64,000 nucleotides of DNA, taken from JBCBCP01 sp039817385 (lineage in GTDB: Bacteria; Pseudomonadota; Alphaproteobacteria; Rhodobacterales; Rhodobacteraceae). Positions 1 to 6,951 of this stretch are shown in pieces. A model generated the notes under the pieces. That model saw nothing but the letters and a program-made list of their open reading frames with translations, ran no database searches and was not told the origin of the DNA. A program made the position numbers and the translations under genes. Positions within the stretch are counted from its first letter, which is position 1, and every line of letters begins with the position of its first letter. The stretch lies in contig JBCBVY010000005.1 of the NCBI GenBank assembly GCA_039817385.1, positions 303,089 through 367,088 of the forward strand, read 5' to 3'.

Positions 1-1
1 C

Positions 2-325
2 GGAGAGACCGGCCACGGCACCGGCCCGGTCGACCGCTTCTGGATGTCCTTGCGCGCTGCCGTGCCGGATGCGCAGTTCACCATCCACCACCAGATCGGC
101 CGCGACGATCCCCTCATGCCCCCCCGCGCGGCCATCCGCTGGTCGCTGCATGGCACACATTCGGGCTGGGGCACCTTCGGCGCGCCAACCGGGGCGGAGG
201 TCTACATCCTCGGGATTTCCCATGCCGAGTTCGGCTCCCTCGGCGCCGCGGCACCGAAAATCCGCCGGGAATACACGCTGTTTGATGAGACCGCTGTGTG
301 GAAGCAGATCCTGTTGCAAGCGTGA
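2..325 (+). CDS. SnoaL-like/ester cyclase-type domain protein, 5' truncated
   Basis: The reading frame is open at the left edge, so the N-terminus lies outside the window. About 107 codons are visible. The visible part resembles the C-terminal half of the NTF2-like fold of SnoaL/ester-cyclase proteins: a strand with HHQIG, an RWSLHGTHSGWG strand in which the aromatic and Gly pattern is typical, then GAEVYILGISHAEF and a closing helix with TLFDETAVWKQ. Family members bind small hydrophobic ligands, and some are cyclases, but no catalytic assignment can be made from this fragment. The stop codon overlaps the ATG of the downstream channel gene (TGATG), which suggests cotranscription. Confidence 0.7.
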   Translation, partial: GETGHGTGPVDRFWMSLRAAVPDAQFTIHHQIGRDDPLMPPRAAIRWSLHGTHSGWGTFGAPTGAEVYILGISHAEFGSLGAAAPKIRREYTLFDETAVWKQILLQA

Positions 326-891
326 TGGATGACGACGACCCATACCCAGACCGATGGAGCCAGCTTATCGGCCGCAAACCCTGTTCCGACCGGGGCAGCA
401 ACCTGCGCCGTCTCTGGTCGCGGCTGTCGATCATGCTCGCCGCCCTGCTTTTGGCAGAGGCAAGCTTGAACGTGGCTCAGCCTCCCCTCATTCTCGCCAT
501 TGCATTGATCTTTACGTCGGTTTGGTCGATCAGCTTCTTCGGGATCGTCGTTTTCATTCAGCCGCTTCGCACGTCGCCAGGCTTTGCAGTCAATGCGCAG
601 CGCTTGCTTCTCGACACGCTGATTTCCGCATCCATGCTGATCCCGACCTTCGCATTGGCCTATCGCCTGTTAGGCATGAATGCGCCAGGTTTCCTGATGC
701 GCGATGTCCTGCCCACTGATGCAATCTACTTTTCTGCGGTCACATTTTCGACCCTGGGCTTCGGCGATTTCGCGCCGCTTGGGTGGTCACGGAGTTTTGC
801 AGCGGTTGAGGCGCTGATCGGAAATGTACATCTGGGTTTTGTGGTGGGCGCGATCTTCGCAATCGTCGGGCGAGGTCTCAGCCGAACATGA
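325..891 (+). CDS. Ion channel with K+-channel-like pore (Ion_trans_2 type)
   Basis: Predicted 188-residue inner-membrane protein. Three hydrophobic helices precede a pore-helix segment with the filter-like sequence STLGFGDFAP (about residues 143-152), followed by a last membrane helix. In the Ion_trans_2 family the T-x-G-[YF]-G-D motif forms a potassium selectivity filter, so GFGD fits a K+ channel. No cytosolic RCK or cyclic-nucleotide domain follows, so any gating domain is absent. I chose the ATG at 325 because it overlaps the upstream stop and removes a non-conserved leader. It probably cotranscribes with the SnoaL-like gene. Function as a channel is inferred from the motif only. Confidence 0.75.
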   Translation: MDDDDPYPDRWSQLIGRKPCSDRGSNLRRLWSRLSIMLAALLLAEASLNVAQPPLILAIALIFTSVWSISFFGIVVFIQPLRTSPGFAVNAQRLLLDTLISASMLIPTFALAYRLLGMNAPGFLMRDVLPTDAIYFSAVTFSTLGFGDFAPLGWSRSFAAVEALIGNVHLGFVVGAIFAIVGRGLSRT

Positions 892-985
892 TACCCAAGA
901 GCAACGCCACAACTGTGCCGATCCCGCAAATCGCCATGATATACGGGGCTGCGGCCATCATCTTTTCGTATGTGCGCTCACTCAT
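878..985 (-). CDS. Small single-span membrane protein (35 aa), hypothetical
   Basis: A 35-codon frame starting MSERTYEKMMAAAP and continuing into one hydrophobic span of about 20 residues rich in I, A, G, V and L. Its 3' end overlaps the 3' end of the channel gene on the other strand by 14 bp. The polar, charged N-terminus followed by a clean membrane span is typical of genuine small membrane proteins. No family was recognised, and it could be chance in a short convergent overlap. Confidence 0.35.
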   Translation of the reverse strand: MSERTYEKMMAAAPYIMAICGIGTVVALLLGIMFG

Positions 986-1057
986 GTCACGCAAGATATT
1001 TGCGAAAACCGCAATTTTCAATGAACAACCCGCTCGCTTCTGCCACCGGAGGACAAA

Positions 1058-1663
1058 ATGGACCGCTACGACGACCTGATGTTCACCCCCGCCGTCCGTG
1101 CCCTGCAACGCGCGGATGGCTCCGAAGAAACCTACGCCCGCAGCTACGGCGCGCGAACAAGGCCCCTGGGCGCGGATGAGCGGGTGTTCATAGAAAGCCG
1201 GAGCTCCTTCTACATGGCCTCCGTGTCCGAGACTGGCTGGCCCTACATCCAGCATCGCGGTGGGCCGGTCGGCTTTCTCAAGATGCTGGGCGAGGACGTC
1301 ATCGGCTTCGCCGACTACCGCGGCAACCGGCAGCATATCTCCGAAGGCAACCTGAGCGTCGATCCCCGCGTGTCCCTGTTCCTGATGGACTACCCCCGCA
1401 AGGCCCGGCTCAAGATGCAGGGCGAGGCGCGTGTCCAGTCCGCGGAGGACGCGCCCGCGTTGGCCGAACAGCTCACCACCGAAGGGCAGGGCCGAATCCA
1501 GCGGGTCGTCACCATCACCGTGAGAGCCTTCGACTGGAACTGCCCCCAGTTTATCACCCCGCGCTTCACCGAAGAGGACATCGCGGCCATGCTCGGCGCG
1601 AAGCTTCAGGAACAAGAGGCCCGTATCGCCCAGCTGGAAGCGGAGCTTGCGGCGCTTCGATGA
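1058..1663 (+). CDS. Pyridoxamine 5'-phosphate oxidase-fold (PPOX) family protein
   Basis: Predicted 201-residue cytosolic flavin-binding split-barrel protein. The segment SSFYMASVSETGWPYIQHRGGP (about residues 49-70) is the usual first barrel strands of the COG3576-type group. FADYRGNRQHISEGNL is the phosphate/flavin-contacting region seen in these proteins. The C-terminal about 20 residues form a short charged helix (LQEQEARIAQLEAELAAL), a likely coiled coil for dimerisation. True PNPOx substrate residues were not identified, so a general FMN-dependent reductase role is safer. The TGA overlaps the ATG of the next gene (ATGA), indicating translational coupling. Confidence 0.85.
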   Translation: MDRYDDLMFTPAVRALQRADGSEETYARSYGARTRPLGADERVFIESRSSFYMASVSETGWPYIQHRGGPVGFLKMLGEDVIGFADYRGNRQHISEGNLSVDPRVSLFLMDYPRKARLKMQGEARVQSAEDAPALAEQLTTEGQGRIQRVVTITVRAFDWNCPQFITPRFTEEDIAAMLGAKLQEQEARIAQLEAELAALR

Positions 1664-2196
1664 CCAACGTGTTCACAGCTGCGGAAAAGATGATGGCACT
1701 GTCCGAGGACGACTGGCTGCGCCACGCGAACCCGTTGTCGGGTTGGACCCGGTTCCTGACCGGTGCGCCGCTGCTGGTGTTTGCCATCTGGTCCCGCGTC
1801 TGGATCGGCTGGTGGGCGCTTGCCGCCGTCGCTGCGGCGCTGGTTTGGATTTGGGTCAACCCGCGCGCTTTCCCTAAGCCGCACGATTACGGATCGTGGA
1901 TGTCGCGCGCCGTGTTGGGCGAGCGGATTTTCCTTGCCAAGGACGACTACGATATTCCCCAGCACCATTTGCGCATGGCGCACCTGACCACCGCGCTTGC
2001 TCTTGCCGGTGTCATCCCGCTGATCTGGGGGCTGATCGTGCTAGACCCGTGGGCGGCGGTCCTCGGTTTGGCGCTCGCGATCCTGGCAAAAGCGTGGTTC
2101 TGCGACCGCATGGTGTGGCTGCACGCCGACCTGACCGGAAGCGTTCCAGGCACGCCGCAGCCACAGCCGGTGATGCCGCAGCGGAAGGCCGGATAG
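1660..2196 (+). CDS. Membrane protein, DUF6653-like
   Basis: Predicted 178-residue membrane protein. It has two hydrophobic hairpins, roughly residues 33-68 and 107-145, each probably two spans, separated by a polar loop with PRAFPKPHDYGSWMSRAVLGER. The N-terminal HANPLSGWTRF and the central W-x-N-PRAFP pattern recall the family I know as DUF6653; that name is from memory and not verified. The gene overlaps the PPOX gene by 4 bp, so the two are likely coexpressed. No catalytic motif is visible. Confidence 0.7.
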   Translation: MTNVFTAAEKMMALSEDDWLRHANPLSGWTRFLTGAPLLVFAIWSRVWIGWWALAAVAAALVWIWVNPRAFPKPHDYGSWMSRAVLGERIFLAKDDYDIPQHHLRMAHLTTALALAGVIPLIWGLIVLDPWAAVLGLALAILAKAWFCDRMVWLHADLTGSVPGTPQPQPVMPQRKAG

Positions 2197-2204
2197 ATGC
2201 ACGA

Positions 2205-2256
2205 AGACCTCTGTACAAAACATACTTTGGCCCGATCAAAAAATGTACAAAATGCA
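2205..2256. repeat. Two TGTACAAAA boxes phased at 32 bp
   Basis: TGTACAAAA occurs at 2212-2220 and again at 2244-2252, exactly 32 bp apart. After the first box, three bases later, comes ACTTTGGCCC. The same two blocks in the same register occur 61 kb away at 63527. The array lies in the 86-bp gap before the cupin gene, ending 30 bp before its ATG. It is either a dispersed repeat or a multi-site operator. Confidence 0.7.
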
Positions 2257-2282
2257 AGACCCAGCCCGCAAAGGACCCCGCA

Positions 2283-3251
2283 ATGACCCCCGCCGACATG
2301 GAAGCCCGCATCGTTCGCTATGGCGATCTGCAACCCTGCAAGACCGCCTTCATCGATGCCCATACGCCCGGCTCCGACCAGAAAGAGAACTTTACGATCA
2401 TCGGTGGCGGGGTGAGCGAGTCGCCTGATCAGCACGTACACATCTCCATCCCGCACGGCTTCAACATCGGCGCGGCAGGCCAGCCGCCGAAGTGCCGCAA
2501 TTCCCTGCACAACCACCGTACGGCGGAGGTTTTCTTCGTCCTGTCAGGGCGTTGGCGGTTTTTCTGGGGGGAGCATGGCGACGCGGGTGAGGTGATCCTT
2601 GAGGAGGGCGACATTTTCAACATCCCCACCAATATCTTCCGCGGGTTCGAAAATATCGGCACCGATTACGGGATGATCATGGCGATCCTGGGCGGGGATG
2701 ATTCGGGCGGCGGCGTGATCTGGGCGCCGCATGTGATTGAGGATGCCAAGGCGCACGGGCTGGTGCTGGGCGAGAATGGCAAGCTTTATGACAGCAAGAA
2801 GGGCGAAAGCCTGCCCAATGGCGTGGCCCCTATGCCATTGCTTTCAAATGAAGAGTTGGACAAGGTCGATGCGCCCTCCACGATGCAGGTGATCGGCGGC
2901 TATGTGCGCCGCTACCTTGATATGTACGCGCTGGCGGAGGCGGGCACCCCGTGCAAGGTGATCGGAGAGGCCGGCATCATCCGTGACAAACCGGGGTTCG
3001 AGGTTGACTTGCTGACGCGGAAATCCTCCAGTGAAAACATGCACATGCATAACCGCCCCTCGGTCTTGATGCCGGTCAAGGGCCATTGGCGCGTGATGTG
3101 GGAGGACGGGTCGGCCACCCTTGCCCCAGGCGATACGATGTCCGTGCCCGCGGGTCTTCCGCACCGGGCGGAGCCGTCGATGACGGGCGAGGCCGCGCTC
3201 TACCACGTGATTGCTACGGACGATTCCGCTGGCGCGACGTGGAGGGGCTAA
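2283..3251 (+). CDS. Bicupin protein, gentisate dioxygenase-like fold
   Basis: Predicted 322-residue protein with two cupin domains. The first has HNHRTAEVFFVLSGRW and later a GDIFNIPTNIFRGFEN segment. The second has HMHNRPSVLMPVKGHW and GDTMSVPAGLPHRAEP. The His clusters could bind a metal such as Fe(II) or Mn. Length and domain duplication match ring-cleaving or isomerising bicupins, but substrate residues cannot be assigned. The ATG at 2283 was chosen because the open frame upstream runs back through the preceding membrane-protein gene and has no domain content. It is the first gene of a five-gene operon; its TAA is directly followed by the GTG of the dipeptidase. Confidence 0.8.
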   Translation: MTPADMEARIVRYGDLQPCKTAFIDAHTPGSDQKENFTIIGGGVSESPDQHVHISIPHGFNIGAAGQPPKCRNSLHNHRTAEVFFVLSGRWRFFWGEHGDAGEVILEEGDIFNIPTNIFRGFENIGTDYGMIMAILGGDDSGGGVIWAPHVIEDAKAHGLVLGENGKLYDSKKGESLPNGVAPMPLLSNEELDKVDAPSTMQVIGGYVRRYLDMYALAEAGTPCKVIGEAGIIRDKPGFEVDLLTRKSSSENMHMHNRPSVLMPVKGHWRVMWEDGSATLAPGDTMSVPAGLPHRAEPSMTGEAALYHVIATDDSAGATWRG

Positions 3252-4277
3252 GTGCCTGTTTTTGAAGGACATAACGATGCGCTCTCCCGCCTTTGGAATA
3301 AGGGCGGCGACCCTGTGGAGCTGTTCGCGCAGGACATCGGCCATGTGAACGTACCGGCTTGCGCAGCGGGCGGCATGCGCGGCGGGTTCTTCGCCGTCTA
3401 CTCCCCCGCGGTGCGCAACGGCTTTTTTGAGCTGGCCCCGGCGACGAAGGCGTTGCCGCTCCCGGAGCCGCTGGAGCCCGGCTGGGCGACGCAATCTGCG
3501 CTGGCGCAGGTTGGCATCGCGCACGCGCTCCAGCGCGCGGGTCAAATCGAGATTGTCACGTCGAAACAACAGCTTGAGGCGTCGTGGGACGCCGAGCCAA
3601 TCACCTGCATTCTGCACCTCGAAGGCGCCGAATGCATCGACCCCGAACTGCTGACCCTCGATGCCCTCTACGGCGCGGGCCTGCGCTCCCTCGGCCCCGT
3701 CTGGTCGCGGCCCAACATCTGGGGGCACGGCGTGCCCTTCGCCTATGACACGGACCCGGGCACCGGCCCTGGCCTGAGCGATGACGGGCACCGCCTCGCG
3801 CGGCGCTGCGCGGAGCTGGGCATCCTGCTGGATGTCAGCCATCTCACCCGCAAAGGCTTTGACGATATCGCGGCGCTTGGCCTGCCTGTCATTGCAACCC
3901 ATTCAAATGCATGGGAAATATGCCCCTCCGCCCGAAACCTGACAGACGATCAACTGGACATCATTGCCCAATCTGGTGGGGTCGCGGGTGTCAATTTCGA
4001 GCCCTCCTTCACCAGCGAGGCCGGCTGGCGCACAGGGCAAAGCACGATTGACGGGCAGGTTGACCAGTTCGCCTACATGCTCGACCGTATGGGCGAAGAT
4101 CATGTCGTGCTTGGCTCCGATTTCGACGGCGCGCGCACGCCGCAGGGCATCGCCTCTGCCGCCGATTTACCGCGCTTGATCCGCGCGATGGAAGACCGCC
4201 AATTCGGCGCGGCGGTCATTGACAAAATCACACACGGAACCTGGCTGCGCCTGCTGGGTGAGCACCTCGGAGACTAG
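3252..4277 (+). CDS. M19 (renal dipeptidase) family peptidase/amidohydrolase
   Basis: Predicted 341-residue zinc hydrolase. Visible M19 signatures are EGHNDALSR at the N-terminus (His and Asp metal ligands), HLEGAE (bridging Glu), LDVSHLTRKGFDDI and VIATHSNA (His ligands), and LGSDFDGA near the C-terminus. No signal peptide is visible, so it is probably cytosolic despite the usual name membrane dipeptidase. Family members cleave dipeptides or related amide/lactam bonds. It starts with GTG immediately after the cupin stop, with no spacer, so translation is coupled. The setting between a cupin and a MetE-like gene suggests a catabolic amide substrate rather than general peptide turnover. Confidence 0.9.
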   Translation: MPVFEGHNDALSRLWNKGGDPVELFAQDIGHVNVPACAAGGMRGGFFAVYSPAVRNGFFELAPATKALPLPEPLEPGWATQSALAQVGIAHALQRAGQIEIVTSKQQLEASWDAEPITCILHLEGAECIDPELLTLDALYGAGLRSLGPVWSRPNIWGHGVPFAYDTDPGTGPGLSDDGHRLARRCAELGILLDVSHLTRKGFDDIAALGLPVIATHSNAWEICPSARNLTDDQLDIIAQSGGVAGVNFEPSFTSEAGWRTGQSTIDGQVDQFAYMLDRMGEDHVVLGSDFDGARTPQGIASAADLPRLIRAMEDRQFGAAVIDKITHGTWLRLLGEHLGD

Positions 4278-4281
4278 AAAA

Positions 4282-5397
4282 TTGCCAGTAAAAACAACGC
4301 ATGTCGGCAGCCTCCCCCGCAGTCAGGAAGTTGTGGATTTCATCTTTGCCCGTGAGCGTGAAGAGCCCTACGATCTGGCCGCTTTCGACGCCTGCATGGC
4401 CCGTGCGGTGGATGAAACGGTGGCCCGGCAGGTCGACGCCGGGGTGGACATCGTGAGCGATGGCGAGACGTCAAAGATCAGCTATGCCACCTACGTCAAG
4501 GACCGCTACACCGGGTTTTCCGGCGATAGCCCGCGCAATGCACCCGCCGACCTGAAGCAGTTTCCGACCTTCCTCAAGCGCCTTGCTGATGCGGGCGGCA
4601 CGCCGCAATACGCGCGGCCCATGTGCACGGGGGAGGTCCGCTCCAAGGGGCAAGGGGAGCTTGAGAAGGACATCGCCAACCTCAAGGATGCGATGGCGAC
4701 GCATGGGGTGGAACGCGGTTTCATGAACGCGGCCAGCCCTGGCGTTATCGCCCTGTTCTTGCAGAACGATTTCTACCCCACGCGCGACGCCTACCTTGCA
4801 GCGCTCGCGGACGCGATGAAGGCGGAATACGAGACGATTGTGGCCTCGGGCCTCGACCTGCAGCTGGATTGCCCTGACCTCGCCCTGTCGCGGCACATGC
4901 TGTTCAACGACCTGAGCGATGCGGAGTTCATCAAGGTCGCGGACGCGCATGTGGAAGCGCTGAACCATGCGTTGGCGGATGTGCCGGAAGAGAAGGTGCG
5001 CATCCACATCTGCTGGGGCAATTACGAGGGCCCGCATGTCTGCGATATCCCGATGGCGCAGATGTTCGACACGCTGATGTCGGCCAAGGCGCGCTATGTC
5101 CTGTTTGAAACGTCCAACCCCCGCCACGCGCACGAATGGACGGTCTTCCGCGACCGCAAGGCGGATATCCCGGACGGCAAGGTGCTGGTGCCGGGTGTGG
5201 TGGACACGACGACAAATTTTGTCGAACATCCAGAAGTTGTCGCGCAACGCATTGAACGGTTTACGCAAATCGTGGGAGATGACCGCGTGATCGCGGGCTC
5301 CGATTGCGGGTTTGGCACCTTTGCTGGCTTTGGTGCGGTCGATCCAGAGATTGCTTATGCCAAGCTCGAAGCGCTCAGCGAAGGGGCAAAAATGTGA
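4282..5397 (+). CDS. MetE C-terminal-domain-like (cobalamin-independent methionine synthase family) protein
   Basis: Predicted 371-residue single-barrel protein of the UROD/MetE superfamily. It opens with TTHVGSLPR, contains DAGVDIVSDGETSK, then the zinc-site pattern HICWGNYEGPH and GSDCGFGTFAG at the C-terminus. The H-x-C plus distal Cys arrangement is the thiol-activating zinc site of MetE and epoxyalkane:coenzyme M transferases. No N-terminal folate domain is present, so it is not a full methionine synthase. The TTG at 4282 lies 4 bp after the dipeptidase stop and begins exactly at the conserved N-terminus, so I prefer it over an ATG inside the dipeptidase gene. Its likely job is transfer of an alkyl or methyl group to or from a thiol. 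Confidence 0.85.
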   Translation: MPVKTTHVGSLPRSQEVVDFIFAREREEPYDLAAFDACMARAVDETVARQVDAGVDIVSDGETSKISYATYVKDRYTGFSGDSPRNAPADLKQFPTFLKRLADAGGTPQYARPMCTGEVRSKGQGELEKDIANLKDAMATHGVERGFMNAASPGVIALFLQNDFYPTRDAYLAALADAMKAEYETIVASGLDLQLDCPDLALSRHMLFNDLSDAEFIKVADAHVEALNHALADVPEEKVRIHICWGNYEGPHVCDIPMAQMFDTLMSAKARYVLFETSNPRHAHEWTVFRDRKADIPDGKVLVPGVVDTTTNFVEHPEVVAQRIERFTQIVGDDRVIAGSDCGFGTFAGFGAVDPEIAYAKLEALSEGAKM

Positions 5398-6089
5398 TGG
5401 ACAACGCCCTGCACACCCTCCTGAAATCCGTCGACACGCCCACCGTCTGCAACGCGATCGAGGTCGCGCAGGGGCGGCGCGGCTTCAGCGCCTTTACCCG
5501 CGGCACGATGCTGGCCTCCGACCCTGCGGGCGTGATGGTTGGCTATGCCCGCACCGCCCGCATCCGCGCCGTTGCCCCGCCGACCGAGGATGCCGCCACC
5601 ATCAAGGCGCGCCGGATGGCCTATTACAAGTACATGTCTGAAGGCCCGCGCCCCGCCGTCTGCGCCGTGCAGGACCTCGACGTGCCCGCCGCCATCGGCG
5701 CCTATTGGGGCGAAGTGAACACCAGCATTCACAAGGCGTTTGGTCTGTCCGGCACGCTGACCGACGGCGTGATGCGCGACCTTGGCGATCTGGCCGAGGG
5801 GTATCCGGTGGTTGCAGGCTCCATCGGGCCGAGCCACGGCTTTGTGCATGTGGTCGATTACGGCGCGCCGGTCCGCATCTTTGGCCTCGATATTGCCGAA
5901 GGTGACCTGATCCACGCCGACCGGCACGGCGCCGTGGTGATCCCCGAAGACGTCATTCCGGAGTTGGCAGAAGCCATCGCCAGCCTGCACCGGGCCGAGG
6001 GGATCGTCTTTGACGCGGTGAAGGGCAAGCAGATCAGTTTTGAAGCGTTTGAGGCCGCCTGGGCCGCGTTCGAGGCGGCGCGCACATGA
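5397..6089 (+). CDS. RraA-like protein (HMG/CHA aldolase fold)
   Basis: Predicted 230-residue protein of the RraA/4-hydroxy-4-methyl-2-oxoglutarate aldolase fold. The diagnostic region is GTLTDGVMRDLGDL (about residues 120-133), corresponding to the pyruvate/metal-binding G-x-x-R-D motif, followed by PVVAGSIGPSHGFVHVVDYGAPV and DLIHADRHGAVVIPED. Aldolases of this fold cleave oxo-acids to pyruvate; others act as RNase E regulators. In a catabolic operon the aldolase or decarboxylase role is more likely. The ATG overlaps the stop of the preceding gene (TGATG) and the gene overlaps the next one by 4 bp. Confidence 0.85.
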   Translation: MDNALHTLLKSVDTPTVCNAIEVAQGRRGFSAFTRGTMLASDPAGVMVGYARTARIRAVAPPTEDAATIKARRMAYYKYMSEGPRPAVCAVQDLDVPAAIGAYWGEVNTSIHKAFGLSGTLTDGVMRDLGDLAEGYPVVAGSIGPSHGFVHVVDYGAPVRIFGLDIAEGDLIHADRHGAVVIPEDVIPELAEAIASLHRAEGIVFDAVKGKQISFEAFEAAWAAFEAART

Positions 6090-6928
6090 GACTTGTCCGC
6101 CACGGCCTCGCGGGTGCCGAAAAACCCGGCCTGATCGACGCGCAAGGGCAGGTGCGTGACCTGTCGGAGCATATCCCAGACATCACCGGGGCGACGCTTG
6201 CGCCTGATGTGCTGGACACGCTGGCCCAGATCGATCCAGAGACGCTGCCGGTGGTCGATGCCCCGCGCCTTGGCCCCTGCATCGGCGGCGTGGGCAAGTT
6301 CATGTGCATCGGTCTGAACTATTCCGACCATGCGGCGGAGGCGGGCATGCCAATCCCCGACCATCCGATCCTCTTTATGAAGGCCACATCGGCCATTTGC
6401 GGCCCCACCGACCCGCTGGTGCTGCCCCGCGGCTCAAAAGCCACCGATTGGGAGGTCGAGCTGGCCGTCATCATCGGCACCCGCGCGAAATATGTCAGCG
6501 AAGCGGGCGCCCTGTCCCACGTCGCGGGTTATTGTGTGACCAATGATGTGTCAGAGCGAGACTTTCAGCTGGGCCTGACCGGCCAATGGACCAAGGGCAA
6601 AAGCTGCGACAGCTTCGGCCCGCTCGGCCCCTGGCTGGTGACGGCGGACGCGGTGCCTGACCCCCAGAACCTCGCACTCTCCCTGACCGTCAACGGCGCG
6701 CAGATGCAGACGGGCAACACGGACAAAATGGTCTTCTCTGTCGCGCAGATCATCGCGCATCTCAGCACGCTGATGACGCTGCACCCCGGCGACGTGATCG
6801 CCACAGGCACCCCGCCCGGGGTGGGCATGGGCATGGACCCGAAGGTCTATCTTAGTGAAGGCGATGTGGTCGAGGCGTCCATCGAAGGACTCGGCGCCCA
6901 GCGGCAGGTGGCGATTGCCGACACGTAG
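6086..6928 (+). CDS. Fumarylacetoacetate hydrolase (FAH) family protein
   Basis: Predicted 280-residue enzyme. The FAH signature is clear: IGLNYSDHAAEAG, then DWEVELAVIIG with the metal-binding acidic residues, NDVSERDFQ, KSCDSFGPLGPW and TGTPPGVGMG. Such proteins hydrolyse C-C bonds of acylpyruvates or decarboxylate oxo-acids using Mg2+ or Mn2+. The ATG overlaps the RraA-like stop (ATGA). The stop TAG lies inside an intergenic palindrome. FAH, RraA-like and enolase-superfamily proteins often occur together in sugar-acid or aromatic meta-pathways, which fits the converging operon. The exact substrate is unknown. Confidence 0.9.
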   Translation: MRLVRHGLAGAEKPGLIDAQGQVRDLSEHIPDITGATLAPDVLDTLAQIDPETLPVVDAPRLGPCIGGVGKFMCIGLNYSDHAAEAGMPIPDHPILFMKATSAICGPTDPLVLPRGSKATDWEVELAVIIGTRAKYVSEAGALSHVAGYCVTNDVSERDFQLGLTGQWTKGKSCDSFGPLGPWLVTADAVPDPQNLALSLTVNGAQMQTGNTDKMVFSVAQIIAHLSTLMTLHPGDVIATGTPPGVGMGMDPKVYLSEGDVVEASIEGLGAQRQVAIADT

Positions 6929-6951
6929 GGTGGGGTTTCACCCCACCGCTA
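6925..6951. repeat. GTAGGGTGGG-type palindrome, copy 1
   Basis: GGTGGGGT (6929-6936), a 3-base loop, and ACCCCACC (6940-6947) form a perfect 8-bp hairpin between the converging FAH and enolase-superfamily genes. The leading GTAG contains the TAG stop of the FAH gene. Similar elements are at 30473 and 58232. It could act as a bidirectional transcription stop or a REP-like element. Confidence 0.7.

Noticed and set aside
1896..2282. N-terminal extension of the cupin protein
   Set aside because: The open frame continues upstream through the DUF6653-like gene in another frame and across the TGTACAAAA array; it has no conserved features.
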